Assembly (NCBI GenBank): GCA_900540845.1
Contig: UQHS01000014.1
Location: 1-62,600 of the forward strand
Direction of reading: 5' to 3'
Length of the DNA: 62,600 nucleotides
Source of the DNA: an uncultured Collinsella sp.
GTDB lineage: Bacteria; Actinomycetota; Coriobacteriia; Coriobacteriales; Coriobacteriaceae
Shown here: piece by piece, positions 8,711 to 19,688 of the stretch
How the letters are laid out: each line of letters opens with the position of its first letter
Position numbering within the stretch: position 1 is the stretch's first letter
Notes under the pieces: model-generated
Database searches by the model: none
Seen by the model: the letters and a program-made list of their open reading frames with translations, nothing else
What the model was told of the DNA's origin: nothing
Made by a program: the position numbers and the translations under genes

Positions 8711-9460
8711 ATGCTGCTCGAAGGCAAGAAGGCAATCATCACCGGCGGTACGCGTGGCATCGGCTATGCCATCGCGGCTCGTTTCATCGAGGAGGGCGCG
8801 GCCGTAACCGTGTTCGGCTCGCGTCAGGAGACTGCGGACAAGGCAGTTGAGCAGCTGCTCGCTGTGTATCCCGAGGCCAAGGTCTGGGGCCGCACCTGCG
8901 ACCTGGCTTCTCTCGATGCCGTGACCGAGGCGTTCAAGGCTGCCGCCGAGGATATGGGCGGCGTCGACACGATCGTCAACAACGCCGGCATCTCCCAGTC
9001 CACCCCGCTGCTCGACTATACCGCCGAGGAGTGGCAGAAGGTCATGGACCTCAACGTCACCGCCGTCTTCAATGGCTGCCGCGCTGGCGCCCAGCTCATG
9101 ACCGAGGCTGGCCACGGCGGCACCATCACCATCACGAGCTCCATGGTTTCCAAGTACGGCCAGCCCTCCGGCTGTGGGTACCCCACCTCCAAGTACGCGG
9201 TCAACGGCCTCACCCAGAGCCTGTCTCGCGAGCTTGCTCCTAAGGGCATCCGCGTGAACGCCGTCGCCCCCGGCATCACCAAGACCGACATGGTCGCCGC
9301 TCTGCCCGAGAAGATGATCGCCCCGCTGATCGCCACCATTCCGCTGGGCCGCATCGGCGAGCCCGAGGACGTCGCCAACGCTTTCGTCTACCTGGCGAGC
9401 GACATGAGTTCCTACGTCACCGGCGCGGTTATCCCTGTGGACGGTGCGGCTCGCTGCTAA
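8711..9460 (+). CDS. Short-chain dehydrogenase/reductase, BaiA-like candidate hydroxysteroid dehydrogenase
   Basis: A classical SDR of 249 residues. The cofactor motif TGGTRGIG is at residues 11-18, NNAG at 90-93, and the catalytic set is Asn115, Ser144, Tyr157 and Lys161. By memory it is much closer to BaiA 3-alpha-hydroxysteroid dehydrogenases of Clostridium scindens than to FabG: it shares IITGGTRGIG, the ELYPE/AVYPE region and the NVT-VFNG segment. Residues 37-38 after the second strand are Ser-Arg where BaiA has Glu, so NADP(H) is the likelier cofactor. The ATG at 8711 follows AAGGAAAGGGGAG. It is monocistronic. A generic 3-oxoacyl reductase or sugar dehydrogenase role cannot be excluded. 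Confidence 0.75.
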   Translation: MLLEGKKAIITGGTRGIGYAIAARFIEEGAAVTVFGSRQETADKAVEQLLAVYPEAKVWGRTCDLASLDAVTEAFKAAAEDMGGVDTIVNNAGISQSTPLLDYTAEEWQKVMDLNVTAVFNGCRAGAQLMTEAGHGGTITITSSMVSKYGQPSGCGYPTSKYAVNGLTQSLSRELAPKGIRVNAVAPGITKTDMVAALPEKMIAPLIATIPLGRIGEPEDVANAFVYLASDMSSYVTGAVIPVDGAARC

Positions 9461-9490
9461 GCGCGCTGCAGCCATACGAGTTGCTTCAAG

Positions 9491-9522
9491 CGGCCCGGGA
9501 GCGATCCCGGGCCGTTTTTTTT
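9491..9522 (+). terminator. Rho-independent terminator of the short-chain dehydrogenase
   Basis: A perfect 10-bp GC-rich stem (9491-9500 with 9505-9514), a 4-nt loop and eight Ts. The remaining gap to uvrA (9523-9717) holds a possible -10 TACACT at 9649-9654, but I see no clear SOS box or -35. Confidence 0.92.
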
Positions 9523-9717
9523 GATGCGCGGGGCCCGTGTGCCCGTGCGTCCGCGCGGCGCCTCAGCCAAGCACCTCGGCACAATCGAACAAAGCGTGCA
9601 GGAACGGTGTCGGCGACGCGGGCGAACAGGCGTGCGGCTTGAAGGCGGTACACTAACAGGTTGGATACGAATGTGTCCGTGAGTCATATCCGATTTCACG
9701 TCAGATAAGGACATTCC

Positions 9718-12611
<2,894 letters not shown>

Positions 12612-12612
<1 letters not shown>

Positions 12613-13112
12613 TGGCGAAGGCCCACAAGATGCAAAAGACGAACGCCATGCGCGAGCTCGAGCGCATGGGCATCGCCTACACGTATGAAACGTATGAGGA
12701 CGACGGCGAGCACGCGCGCGGCCTGGGCGTCGCCATCGCCGAGCAGTTTGGCGAAGACCCTGCCCAGGGTTTCAAGACGCTCGTGTGCGAGACGGGCGAC
12801 GGCGCGTACGTGGTGTGCTGCATTCCCGTCGCGGAGGAGCTAGACTTCAAGGCCGCGGCCCGCGCGGCGGGGGTGAAGACCCTGTCCATGCTTCCCACCA
12901 AGAGGCTCACGGACGTCACGGGCTACGTGCGCGGGGGTTGCTCCCCTGTGGGGATGAAGAAGCGCTTCCCCGTGGTGATTGACGAGACGTGCCAGTTGTA
13001 TGATGAAATATTCATCTCGGGTGGCAGGTGCGGCATTCGCCTGGGGCTTGCGCCCGATGACGTCATAGCGTGTACGGGGGCCATCGTGGCCCCGATAACC
13101 AGGGAGAGGTAG
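12612..13112 (+). CDS. ybaK: Cys-tRNA(Pro)/Cys-tRNA deacylase, YbaK/EbsC family
   Basis: Free-standing trans-editing domain that hydrolyses mischarged Cys-tRNA(Pro). The 166 residues match the YbaK core: the FKTLVCE strand, the conserved Lys in FKAAARAAG, and the GYVRGGCSPVGMKKRFPVVID loop that is diagnostic of the family. It starts inside the uvrA stop codon and ends 4 nt before murJ, so uvrA-ybaK-murJ form a tight operon. The coupling to uvrA looks like genome compaction rather than shared function. Confidence 0.88.
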
Positions 13113-13116
13113 CCGC

Positions 13117-15087
13117 ATGGCTCACGGCAACGAAGAGTTTAGCCCGGCGGGCGCCCATTTCGCGCCCCGTCCTCAGGCGGGCGGTCCTGCACCGGCGCGG
13201 CCCGACGAGACCGCCCAGTTCATCCGCGCGGCCCGTGCCGCCGGCGCCTCGGCGCGCCCGCGCACCGTGGCTCCCGACGAGACCGCCGTGTTTTTGCGCG
13301 CGGCCGCTTCGCGCACGGGGGCTCCCGCACCGCGATTCGAGCCCGTCGCGATGGACGCATGGGACGAGACGAACGTGTTTGACGAGGTCCAGGTGGAGCC
13401 CGTCGTGCCGCTCGAGCTCATCGAGCCCGAGCGCCCGGACGCGGAGGAGGACGACCTGTCTCAATCGGACTACGAGCAGGCGGGCCGCTCCGCGGGCATG
13501 ATGACGGCGCTCATCTTGGTGAGCCGCCTCACGGGCTTTGTACGCACCTGGGCCATGGGCGCCGCGCTCGGCCTCTCGTTGCTGTCGTCGTCGTACCAGA
13601 TCGCCTACAACCTGCCCAGCATGCTGTACGAGCTCGTCATCGGCGGCATGCTTGTCACGGCGTTCCTCCCGGTGTACCTTGAGGTGCGCCGCGAGCGCGG
13701 CACCGAGGCGAGCAACGAGTACGTCGGCAACCTGCTTGGCATCCTTTTGCTCATCCTGGGCATCGTCTCGCTGCTCGCCACCATCGGCGCCCCCGCGGTG
13801 ATCTGGACGCAGTCGTTCATGACGACCGACACCGGGCAGATGGACACCGCGATCTACCTGTTCAGGTTCTTCGCGATCGAGATTTTGTTCTTCGGACTGG
13901 GCTCGGTCTTCTCGGGCGTGCTCAACGCGCATCGCGACTACTTCTGGAGCAACTTCGCGCCCGTGCTCAACAACGTCGTCGTCATTGCGAGCTTCGCCGC
14001 GTTTTACGTGCTCGACGAGATGCTCCACGTCGACCAGTTCATCAGCGTGACCGTTCTTGCGGTGGGCACCACGCTCGGCGTCTTCATCCAGATGGCGTGT
14101 CAGATCCCGGCGCTCAAAAAGCACGGCGTGCATCCGCGCCTGCATGTCGATTTCTCCGACCCCAACCTCCGCAAGACGCTCGCGCTCGGCATTCCCACGC
14201 TCGCCGCGACCGTCTGCGCGTTCGTCACCGCGAGCGTGCAAAACGCCGCCGCCCTGAGCGTCCAGCCCGAGACGGGCGCCTCGGTCGTCGCATACTCCCG
14301 CCTGTGGTACACGCTCCCGTATGCCCTGTTCGCCGTTCCCATCACCACGGCGCTGTATACCGAGCTCGCCCGCGACGCGGCGCGGCACGATGACGACGCG
14401 GTGCGCAACGGCGTGGCGGACGGAATCGCCCAGATGCTGTTCATCCTCATTCCCTTTGGGCTGTATCTCATCGTGTTCAGCGACCCGCTCAACATGGTGT
14501 ACTGCGTGGGCAAGTTCGGACTCGAGGGCGTGAGCCTGGTGAGCGAATACCTCCGCTGGCTCGCCCCCGCGCTGCCGCTCTACGGCGTGTGCGTGCTGCT
14601 GCAAAAGAGCTGCTCGGCTCTGATGGACATGAAGCCGTACGCGTTCTCCACGGTCCTGGGCGCCATCGCCCTGGTGGCGGTCGCGCTCGGCGGCGGCGTC
14701 GCGCTCGGCGGCGGCATGCCGGTCATCGCGTTTGCCACGAGCGCGTTCTACATCGTCACCATTGCTATCACGCTGGCGTGGATGCGCCGTCGCCTGCATG
14801 GGCTGCACGTCAAGACCGTGCTGCGCGGGCTGGTCTTCGGCCTCGTGCTGGGCGCGCTTGGCGCCGCTGCCGGCTCGCTCGCCATGAACGTGCTCCTGTC
14901 GGCGTTCGGCCCCATCATCATCGAGACGGTCGAGGGGCCCGTCGCCGCCCCGATCATCAAGACGGTCGCCTATATCGCGGTGGCCGGCATCGTGTCGCTC
15001 ATCGTGACGTTCGTGCCCGCCGTCGTGGCAAAGCTTCCCGAGGCGAGCATGTTCTCTTCGATATTGAGGAGGTTCAGTCGCGCGTAG
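13117..15087 (+). CDS. murJ: Lipid II flippase MurJ with a repeat-bearing N-terminal tail
   Basis: Translocates lipid II across the membrane for peptidoglycan synthesis. Residues from about 122 onward form a MurJ/MviN membrane domain of about 14 helices, beginning AGRSAGMMTALILVSRLTGFVRTW. Before it lies a hydrophilic tail of about 120 residues, absent from proteobacterial MurJ. The tail contains three copies of an acidic Thr motif: DETAQF (Thr32), DETAVF (Thr56) and DETNVF (Thr85), each with Phe at +3. Actinobacterial MurJ proteins are known to be controlled by Ser/Thr kinases and FHA proteins, so these may be phospho-docking sites (inference). The neighbouring racemase and ATP-grasp ligase fit a cell-wall context. 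Confidence 0.92.
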   Translation: MAHGNEEFSPAGAHFAPRPQAGGPAPARPDETAQFIRAARAAGASARPRTVAPDETAVFLRAAASRTGAPAPRFEPVAMDAWDETNVFDEVQVEPVVPLELIEPERPDAEEDDLSQSDYEQAGRSAGMMTALILVSRLTGFVRTWAMGAALGLSLLSSSYQIAYNLPSMLYELVIGGMLVTAFLPVYLEVRRERGTEASNEYVGNLLGILLLILGIVSLLATIGAPAVIWTQSFMTTDTGQMDTAIYLFRFFAIEILFFGLGSVFSGVLNAHRDYFWSNFAPVLNNVVVIASFAAFYVLDEMLHVDQFISVTVLAVGTTLGVFIQMACQIPALKKHGVHPRLHVDFSDPNLRKTLALGIPTLAATVCAFVTASVQNAAALSVQPETGASVVAYSRLWYTLPYALFAVPITTALYTELARDAARHDDDAVRNGVADGIAQMLFILIPFGLYLIVFSDPLNMVYCVGKFGLEGVSLVSEYLRWLAPALPLYGVCVLLQKSCSALMDMKPYAFSTVLGAIALVAVALGGGVALGGGMPVIAFATSAFYIVTIAITLAWMRRRLHGLHVKTVLRGLVFGLVLGALGAAAGSLAMNVLLSAFGPIIIETVEGPVAAPIIKTVAYIAVAGIVSLIVTFVPAVVAKLPEASMFSSILRRFSRA

Positions 15088-15153
15088 CGGGTGTGCCGGC
15101 GCTCTGGCGTGGTGCGCCGGCCGCATCGCGCGGCATGCTTCCGGCGATTGCGA

Positions 15154-15192
15154 AAGACCCCGTCGAGCTCAGCGATGCTCGGCGGGGTCTTC
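15154..15192. terminator. Hairpin between murJ and the convergent racemase gene
   Basis: Stem AGACCCCG (15155-15162) pairs with CGGGGTCT (15183-15190), with an inner GAGC/GCTC helix. It ends in TTC on the plus strand, and on the minus strand a weak TTTC follows. It probably serves both convergent transcripts. Confidence 0.6.
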
Positions 15193-15195
15193 GTG

Positions 15196-15912
15196 TCACT
15201 GCTCGCGGTGGTGCTCCAGGTAATACGAGACGCAGCGGTCTGCGAGCACGTCCATGGAGTCGATGAGGTACGGAGGTTTGTTTGCAAGGTCCTGGTAGAC
15301 CACGGACAGCTCAGTGCACCCTACGATCACCGCGTCGCATCCGTTATCGTGCATGCGGCGCGCGAGGTCGAGAAAGGCCGTCGCGTCGTAGGGGAGGTTG
15401 CGCTTGATTCGGTCGTAGATGAGCGGCATCACGATGGTGCGCTGATCCTCCTCGCTGGGCGCCATGACGGACAGCCCGGCGTCCGACAGGTAGCTCTGAA
15501 AGACCCCGGACGACAGCGTGCCGTCCGTCGCGAGCAGGCCGATGGTTGCGTGGGAGCCGTGCTCCTCCACGATGCGCGCGGTGGTCTCACGCATGATGTT
15601 GAGCACGGGGACCGTCGAGCGCGCGGCGATCTGCTCGTAGAAATAATGGGCGGTGTTGCAGGGGATGGCGATGTAGTCCGCGCCCGCGCGCTCGAGCCAC
15701 AAGACGACGTGCGTCATCTCGGGCAGCGGGTCGGGGTTGGCGTCGTCGAGGATGTAGGCCGTGCGGTCGGGGATCTGCGGGTCGTTGAACACGATCATGG
15801 GGATGTTGTCCTGATCGCAGTCGGCCGGGGTCTTCTTGATCACGAGCTCCATGAAGTAGGCGGTCGCCAAAGGCCCTACGCCTCCGAGCACGCCGAGTAC
15901 AGGCTTGTGCAT
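15196..15912 (-). CDS. Aspartate/glutamate racemase
   Basis: Cofactor-independent two-cysteine racemase, 238 residues. The N-terminus GVLGGVGPLATAYFM and the two catalytic Cys motifs, PCNTAH (Cys85) and GCTELS (Cys199), place it in the aspartate racemase/YgeA branch of the Asp/Glu racemase superfamily rather than MurI. The ATG at 15912-15910 has GGAG upstream; an in-frame extension to 16041 is rejected for lack of a ribosome site. It is divergent from an ATP-grasp ligase resembling D-aspartate ligase, which suggests that D-Asp is its product and the wall its destination. Glutamate or another amino acid is not excluded. Confidence 0.82.
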   Translation of the reverse strand: MHKPVLGVLGGVGPLATAYFMELVIKKTPADCDQDNIPMIVFNDPQIPDRTAYILDDANPDPLPEMTHVVLWLERAGADYIAIPCNTAHYFYEQIAARSTVPVLNIMRETTARIVEEHGSHATIGLLATDGTLSSGVFQSYLSDAGLSVMAPSEEDQRTIVMPLIYDRIKRNLPYDATAFLDLARRMHDNGCDAVIVGCTELSVVYQDLANKPPYLIDSMDVLADRCVSYYLEHHREQ

Positions 15913-16064
15913 GTTTTGCTCCCTCGATGGTCTCTCGTTCACACTTAGGTCAGGCCGCGCCCCATCCCAGTCGATAAAGGGTAGAATGCGGGGTCGATGG
16001 AACATATGCGCCTTACCGCGGCTCCACGCGACGGCGTTCATTATAGCGAAGGGATTTGAAGCTT
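15913..16064. promoter_or_regulatory. Divergent promoter region, racemase / ATP-grasp ligase
   Basis: This 152-bp gap must drive both divergent genes. TAGAAT at 15982-15987 is a reasonable -10 for the rightward ligase gene. GGAG just upstream of 15912 is the racemase ribosome site. No inverted repeat stands out. Confidence 0.4.
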
Positions 16065-17327
16065 ATGAGACCCGCCCGTCCTGCCGAGCGCGACCTGTCG
16101 CGCGTGATCGCCCCCGTCATCCTCGGATCGGACTTTTGCTGCTATTCATATATCCGCTGTTTCTGGGAGGCCTACGGCGTCAAGCCCATCGTCCTCGCCT
16201 CGGCCGACATCAAATCGGTCCGCAGCCGGTTTTGCGACTATCGCGTCATGCCGGGCATCGACCGCCCCGAGGTCCTCTTGCCTGAGCTCGAGCGCCTGGG
16301 CGACGAGCTGATCGCCGCTGGGAAAATCCCGTTCTTGGTTGGATGCGGCGACCATTACGCCCGTTTGGTCTCCGAGCACAAGCCCGAGATCGAGGAGCAC
16401 TGGTACACGCCGTACCTCGACTTCGAGCTCTTGGACGACATCACCCAGAAGGAGCGCTTCTACGAGATTTGCGAGGAGATCGGCGTTCCGTACCCCAAGA
16501 CGGTCTATCTCGATTGCGGCGACAAGACCGCGACGGTGGACGACGGCGGCTTCATGTACCCGCTCATCGCCAAGCCCTCCAACTCCGCCGCGTGGCATTA
16601 CGCCGAGTTCGAGGGTCAGCAGAAGGTCTACCTCATCCACGATCGCGAGCAGCTCGAGGCGCTGTATAAGCAGCTGCAGGAGACGAGCTACGACAAGCTG
16701 CTCATCGTCCAGGAGTTCATCCCCGGCGACGACACGCAGATCCGCATCCTGTCCACCTATCTGGACGCCGCCGGCGACCCCGTCTTCATGGTCGGCGGCC
16801 GTGTCATGGTAGAGGACCATTCCCCGACCGCCATCGGCAACCCCGCGGTCATCGTGTCCGAGCAGCTCGAGGAAGTGTGCGACGACGCGTTGCGCTTCAT
16901 GCGCCACGTCGGCTATCGCGGCATGGCGAACTTCGACGTGAAGTACGACGAGCGCGACGGCAAGTTCAAGTTCTTCGAGATCAACACGCGCCCGGGCCGC
17001 AGCTCCGACTTCGTGCGCCAGGCGGGGATCAACTTCGCCCAGGTGCAGGTGGACGACGTGCTCATGGGCAAGGAGCAGGGACGCATCTCAGACACCAAGC
17101 CGTTCATCTACACGACGGTCCCTCCGTATGTGGTCAAGCGCTCGATTGACGATGCCGCCATCCGCAAGCAGGTGCTCGATGGGTTCAAGTCGGGGCTCAC
17201 GCACTATGCGCTCGATTGGAGCGAGGACAGCGTGCACCAGCGCTTTTGGGCGCACGTCACCTACTATCACCAGATCGACAAGTTCCGCAAGTATTTCTGG
17301 GGCGATGGCGCCAAGGACCTGGCGTAG
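16065..17327 (+). CDS. ATP-grasp carboxylate-amine ligase, probable D-aspartate ligase type
   Basis: A 420-residue ATP-grasp enzyme that should join a carboxylate to an amine through an acyl-phosphate. Visible parts are PLIAKPSNSAAW (ATP-binding Lys), the LIVQEFIPGDDTQ hinge and the Mg-binding EINTRPGRSS. The N-terminus VILGSDFCCYSYIRCFWEAYG resembles what I recall of Enterococcus faecium D-aspartate ligase, which amidates the peptidoglycan stem Lys and is encoded beside an aspartate racemase; here too a racemase is the divergent neighbour. ATG 16065 is preferred to TTG 16056 because of spacing from CGAAGGG. The substrate is inferred, not seen. Confidence 0.72.
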   Translation: MRPARPAERDLSRVIAPVILGSDFCCYSYIRCFWEAYGVKPIVLASADIKSVRSRFCDYRVMPGIDRPEVLLPELERLGDELIAAGKIPFLVGCGDHYARLVSEHKPEIEEHWYTPYLDFELLDDITQKERFYEICEEIGVPYPKTVYLDCGDKTATVDDGGFMYPLIAKPSNSAAWHYAEFEGQQKVYLIHDREQLEALYKQLQETSYDKLLIVQEFIPGDDTQIRILSTYLDAAGDPVFMVGGRVMVEDHSPTAIGNPAVIVSEQLEEVCDDALRFMRHVGYRGMANFDVKYDERDGKFKFFEINTRPGRSSDFVRQAGINFAQVQVDDVLMGKEQGRISDTKPFIYTTVPPYVVKRSIDDAAIRKQVLDGFKSGLTHYALDWSEDSVHQRFWAHVTYYHQIDKFRKYFWGDGAKDLA

Positions 17328-17374
17328 CGCCCCCGCCCGCCCGTAGACGAACCTAAAGACCCGAGAAAGGCCGC

Positions 17375-19393
17375 ATGGGAGACCTCAGCACGACATCATC
17401 GCGCTTGGACGCCGGTAGACCCGGTGTCCACATGCCCGTGGCTCCGTTCTCCACGCATGCGGCCGAGGCCCATGTGCGCGAACAGGGCGCGGACAGCGCG
17501 CCGAGCCTCGTGGAGCAGGTGGCGAAGGTTCCCACCGACCCGGGGTGCTACCTGTGGAAGGACGCCGAGGGCGCGGTCATCTACGTGGGCAAGGCGAAGA
17601 ACCTGCGCTCGCGCTTGCGGCAATACGTGACCCTCACCGACGACCGGGCGAAGATCCCGCTCATGATGCAGCTCGTCGCGAGCTTCGACTACATCGTCGT
17701 CGAGACGGAGCACGAGGCCCTCGTGCTGGAGCGAGAACTCATCGCCCAGTATCACCCGTACTTCAACGTCGACTACAAGGACGACAAGTCCTACCCTTAC
17801 ATCGCCATCACGCGGGGCGACGTGTTCCCCGCGATCAAGTACACACGTGAGAAGCACCGGCCCAAAACGAGGTACTTTGGCCCGTACACGGACAGCCGCG
17901 CCGCGCGCGACACCATCGACACGCTGCGCAAGGTGACGCCGATCTGCTCTGCGACCTGCGCGGAGTGGAAGCGCGTGCAGCGCCTCATCGAGAAGGGCGG
18001 CGCCGACGCGAACGTGGTCGAGCTCATATGCGCGCAAAAGGGGCGCTCCTGCTTTGATTACCACGTGGGCCGCGGCCCCGGCGTCTGCGCGGGCATGATC
18101 GACCGCGAGGCGTATGCGGACAACGTGCGCCGCGTCGAGCGCTTCTTGTCGGGACAGCGCCGCGAGCTGGTCCAAGAGCTCAAACAGGATATGGCCGATG
18201 CCGCCGCCGACCTCGATTTTGAGCGTGCGGCGCGCATCAAGCGCAGGCTCGAGGTCATAGATGGCCTCGACGATCGTCAGCAGGTGGTGTTTCCCACGAG
18301 CGTGGACATCGACCTGGTTGGGTTTTATCGCGAGGAGACCATCGCGGGCGTCTGCGTGTTCGTGGTGCGCGAGGGGCGCGTGCAGAGAACGTGCGAATTC
18401 ATCCTTGACAAGGGGCTCGACGTCGACGAGACCGAGCTCGTCTCGGGCTTCGTCAAGCGCTACTACGACGAGACGTCCGACATCCCCGCGGAGGTGGACG
18501 TCTCCTGCGAGCTGCCCGACGCCGAGGTGCTGGCGGCGTGGCTGGCGCAGAAGCGCGGCCGTGCGTGCCACATCCATCGTCCCCAGCGCGGCGAGAAACA
18601 CCGCCTCATGCAGATCGCCGAGAAAAACGCCCGCCACGCCCTGATGCGCTACATGATGCGCACGGGGTATTCGGACGACCGGACGAACCGCGCCCTGCTC
18701 GAGCTCGAAAGTGCGCTGGCATTGGAAGCCCCTCCCATGCGCATCGAGTGCTTCGACATCTCGACGCTGCACGGCGCATTCACCGTCGCCTCGATGGTGG
18801 TGTTCACCAACGGCCGTCCCGACAAGAGCCAGTACCGCCGTTTCAAGATTCGCACCGAGCTCGATGAGGCGAACGACTTCGTGTCGATGTCCGAAGTGCT
18901 GGGGCGCCGCTACGCTCCCGAGCGCATGGCCGACGAGCGCTTTGGCAGCCGGCCCGACCTGCTCGTGGTCGACGGCGGCCGCCCGCAGCTCACCGCGGCC
19001 ATGCGTCAGCTCGAGGAGCTGGGGCTCGACATACCCGTGTGCGGTTTGGCGAAGGCCGACGAGGAGGTGTTCGTCCCGTGGGACGACACGCCTATCGTGC
19101 TGCCGAGCGGCTCAGCGTCGCTCTATCTCATCAAACAGGTCCGAGACGAGAGCCATCGGTTTGCTATCACCTTCCACCGCGAGCTGCGCGGCAAGGCGAT
19201 GACTGTGTCGATCTTGGATGAGGTCCCGGGCGTGGGCCCGACGCGCAAGAAGGCGATCATGCGCCACTTCGGTTCCATGAAGCGCCTCCGCGCCGCCAGC
19301 ATGGAGGAGATCGCCGAGGTGAAGGGCGTGCCCGTCGAGGTCGCGCGGGCGATTTACCAGTCCTTGCGTGCGATCGACACCGAGCGTGCATAA
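17375..19393 (+). CDS. uvrC: Excinuclease ABC subunit C
   Basis: Dual endonuclease of nucleotide excision repair. The 672 residues contain a GIY-YIG domain (about 47-125) that makes the 3' cut, a UVR motif (about 265-300), the RNase H-like 5' nuclease domain with IECFDISTLHG and LLVVDGGRPQLTAA, and C-terminal helix-hairpin-helix repeats (VPGVGPTRKKAIM). A divergent tail of about 45 residues precedes the GIY domain. In many actinobacteria uvrC is directly followed by rapZ-yvcK-whiA; here 13.3 kb of accessory genes separate them. Confidence 0.96.
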   Translation: MGDLSTTSSRLDAGRPGVHMPVAPFSTHAAEAHVREQGADSAPSLVEQVAKVPTDPGCYLWKDAEGAVIYVGKAKNLRSRLRQYVTLTDDRAKIPLMMQLVASFDYIVVETEHEALVLERELIAQYHPYFNVDYKDDKSYPYIAITRGDVFPAIKYTREKHRPKTRYFGPYTDSRAARDTIDTLRKVTPICSATCAEWKRVQRLIEKGGADANVVELICAQKGRSCFDYHVGRGPGVCAGMIDREAYADNVRRVERFLSGQRRELVQELKQDMADAAADLDFERAARIKRRLEVIDGLDDRQQVVFPTSVDIDLVGFYREETIAGVCVFVVREGRVQRTCEFILDKGLDVDETELVSGFVKRYYDETSDIPAEVDVSCELPDAEVLAAWLAQKRGRACHIHRPQRGEKHRLMQIAEKNARHALMRYMMRTGYSDDRTNRALLELESALALEAPPMRIECFDISTLHGAFTVASMVVFTNGRPDKSQYRRFKIRTELDEANDFVSMSEVLGRRYAPERMADERFGSRPDLLVVDGGRPQLTAAMRQLEELGLDIPVCGLAKADEEVFVPWDDTPIVLPSGSASLYLIKQVRDESHRFAITFHRELRGKAMTVSILDEVPGVGPTRKKAIMRHFGSMKRLRAASMEEIAEVKGVPVEVARAIYQSLRAIDTERA

Positions 19394-19523
19394 CTGGTAT
19401 GCATGATGCGCTCATTTAAGCTGATAACTGGTGCAATCTAATACCAGTTGTATATCGCTGCAACCAGCACACTTTATGAAAATAAAGCACTATTAGTGGC
19501 AACTGGTATTGCAGTTAATACCA
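19391..19523 (+). promoter_or_regulatory. Operator cluster and promoter region of the sialic-acid operon
   Basis: The motif AACTGGT/ACCAGTT recurs five times in AT-rich DNA upstream of the transporter. It is found as a half-site at 19392-19400, as an inverted pair at 19426-19432 and 19443-19449, and as a 7-bp inverted repeat (TGGTATT at 19504-19510, AATACCA at 19517-19523). TGGT...ACCA palindromes are typical of GntR/HutC-type repressors such as NanR. TTGTAT (19448-19453) and CTTTAT (19472-19477) could be a weak promoter. No regulator gene lies nearby, so the protein would act in trans. Confidence 0.55.
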
Positions 19524-19550
19524 ATAAAGAGATTTGTCAACAATCTCGTA

Positions 19551-19666
19551 AACGGTCGTTTTGCCGCCTGCGCGGAACAACGGCCGTTCATCGACAGCCA
19601 TCTCAAAAATCAAGTGTTGAACGGTACTCTTAACTTGTCTGTAATGTACGCCGCATGTGCGGCGTA
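19551..19666 (+). other. Structured 5' leader of the sialic-acid operon
   Basis: Two hairpins lie between the operators and the first gene. The first pairs AACGGTCGTT (19551-19560) with AACGGCCGTT (19579-19588) around an inner GC stem. The second is a 9-bp palindrome with a 2-nt loop (19647-19666) ending 22 nt before the start codon. No T-run follows, so these are not ordinary terminators. They may stabilise the message or control translation. Confidence 0.45.
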
Positions 19667-19688
19667 TGAGCGCTTGATTGGAGTACCC

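Noticed and set aside
9601..9717. SOS (LexA) box upstream of uvrA
   Set aside because: GAAC occurs, but no GAAC-N4-GTTC-type palindrome is present.
19426..19449. Reading the ATACCAG sequence near 54544 as a further sialate operator
   Set aside because: It is better explained as the second NrdR box, with correct 31-bp phasing to the first, and it lacks the inverted partner.
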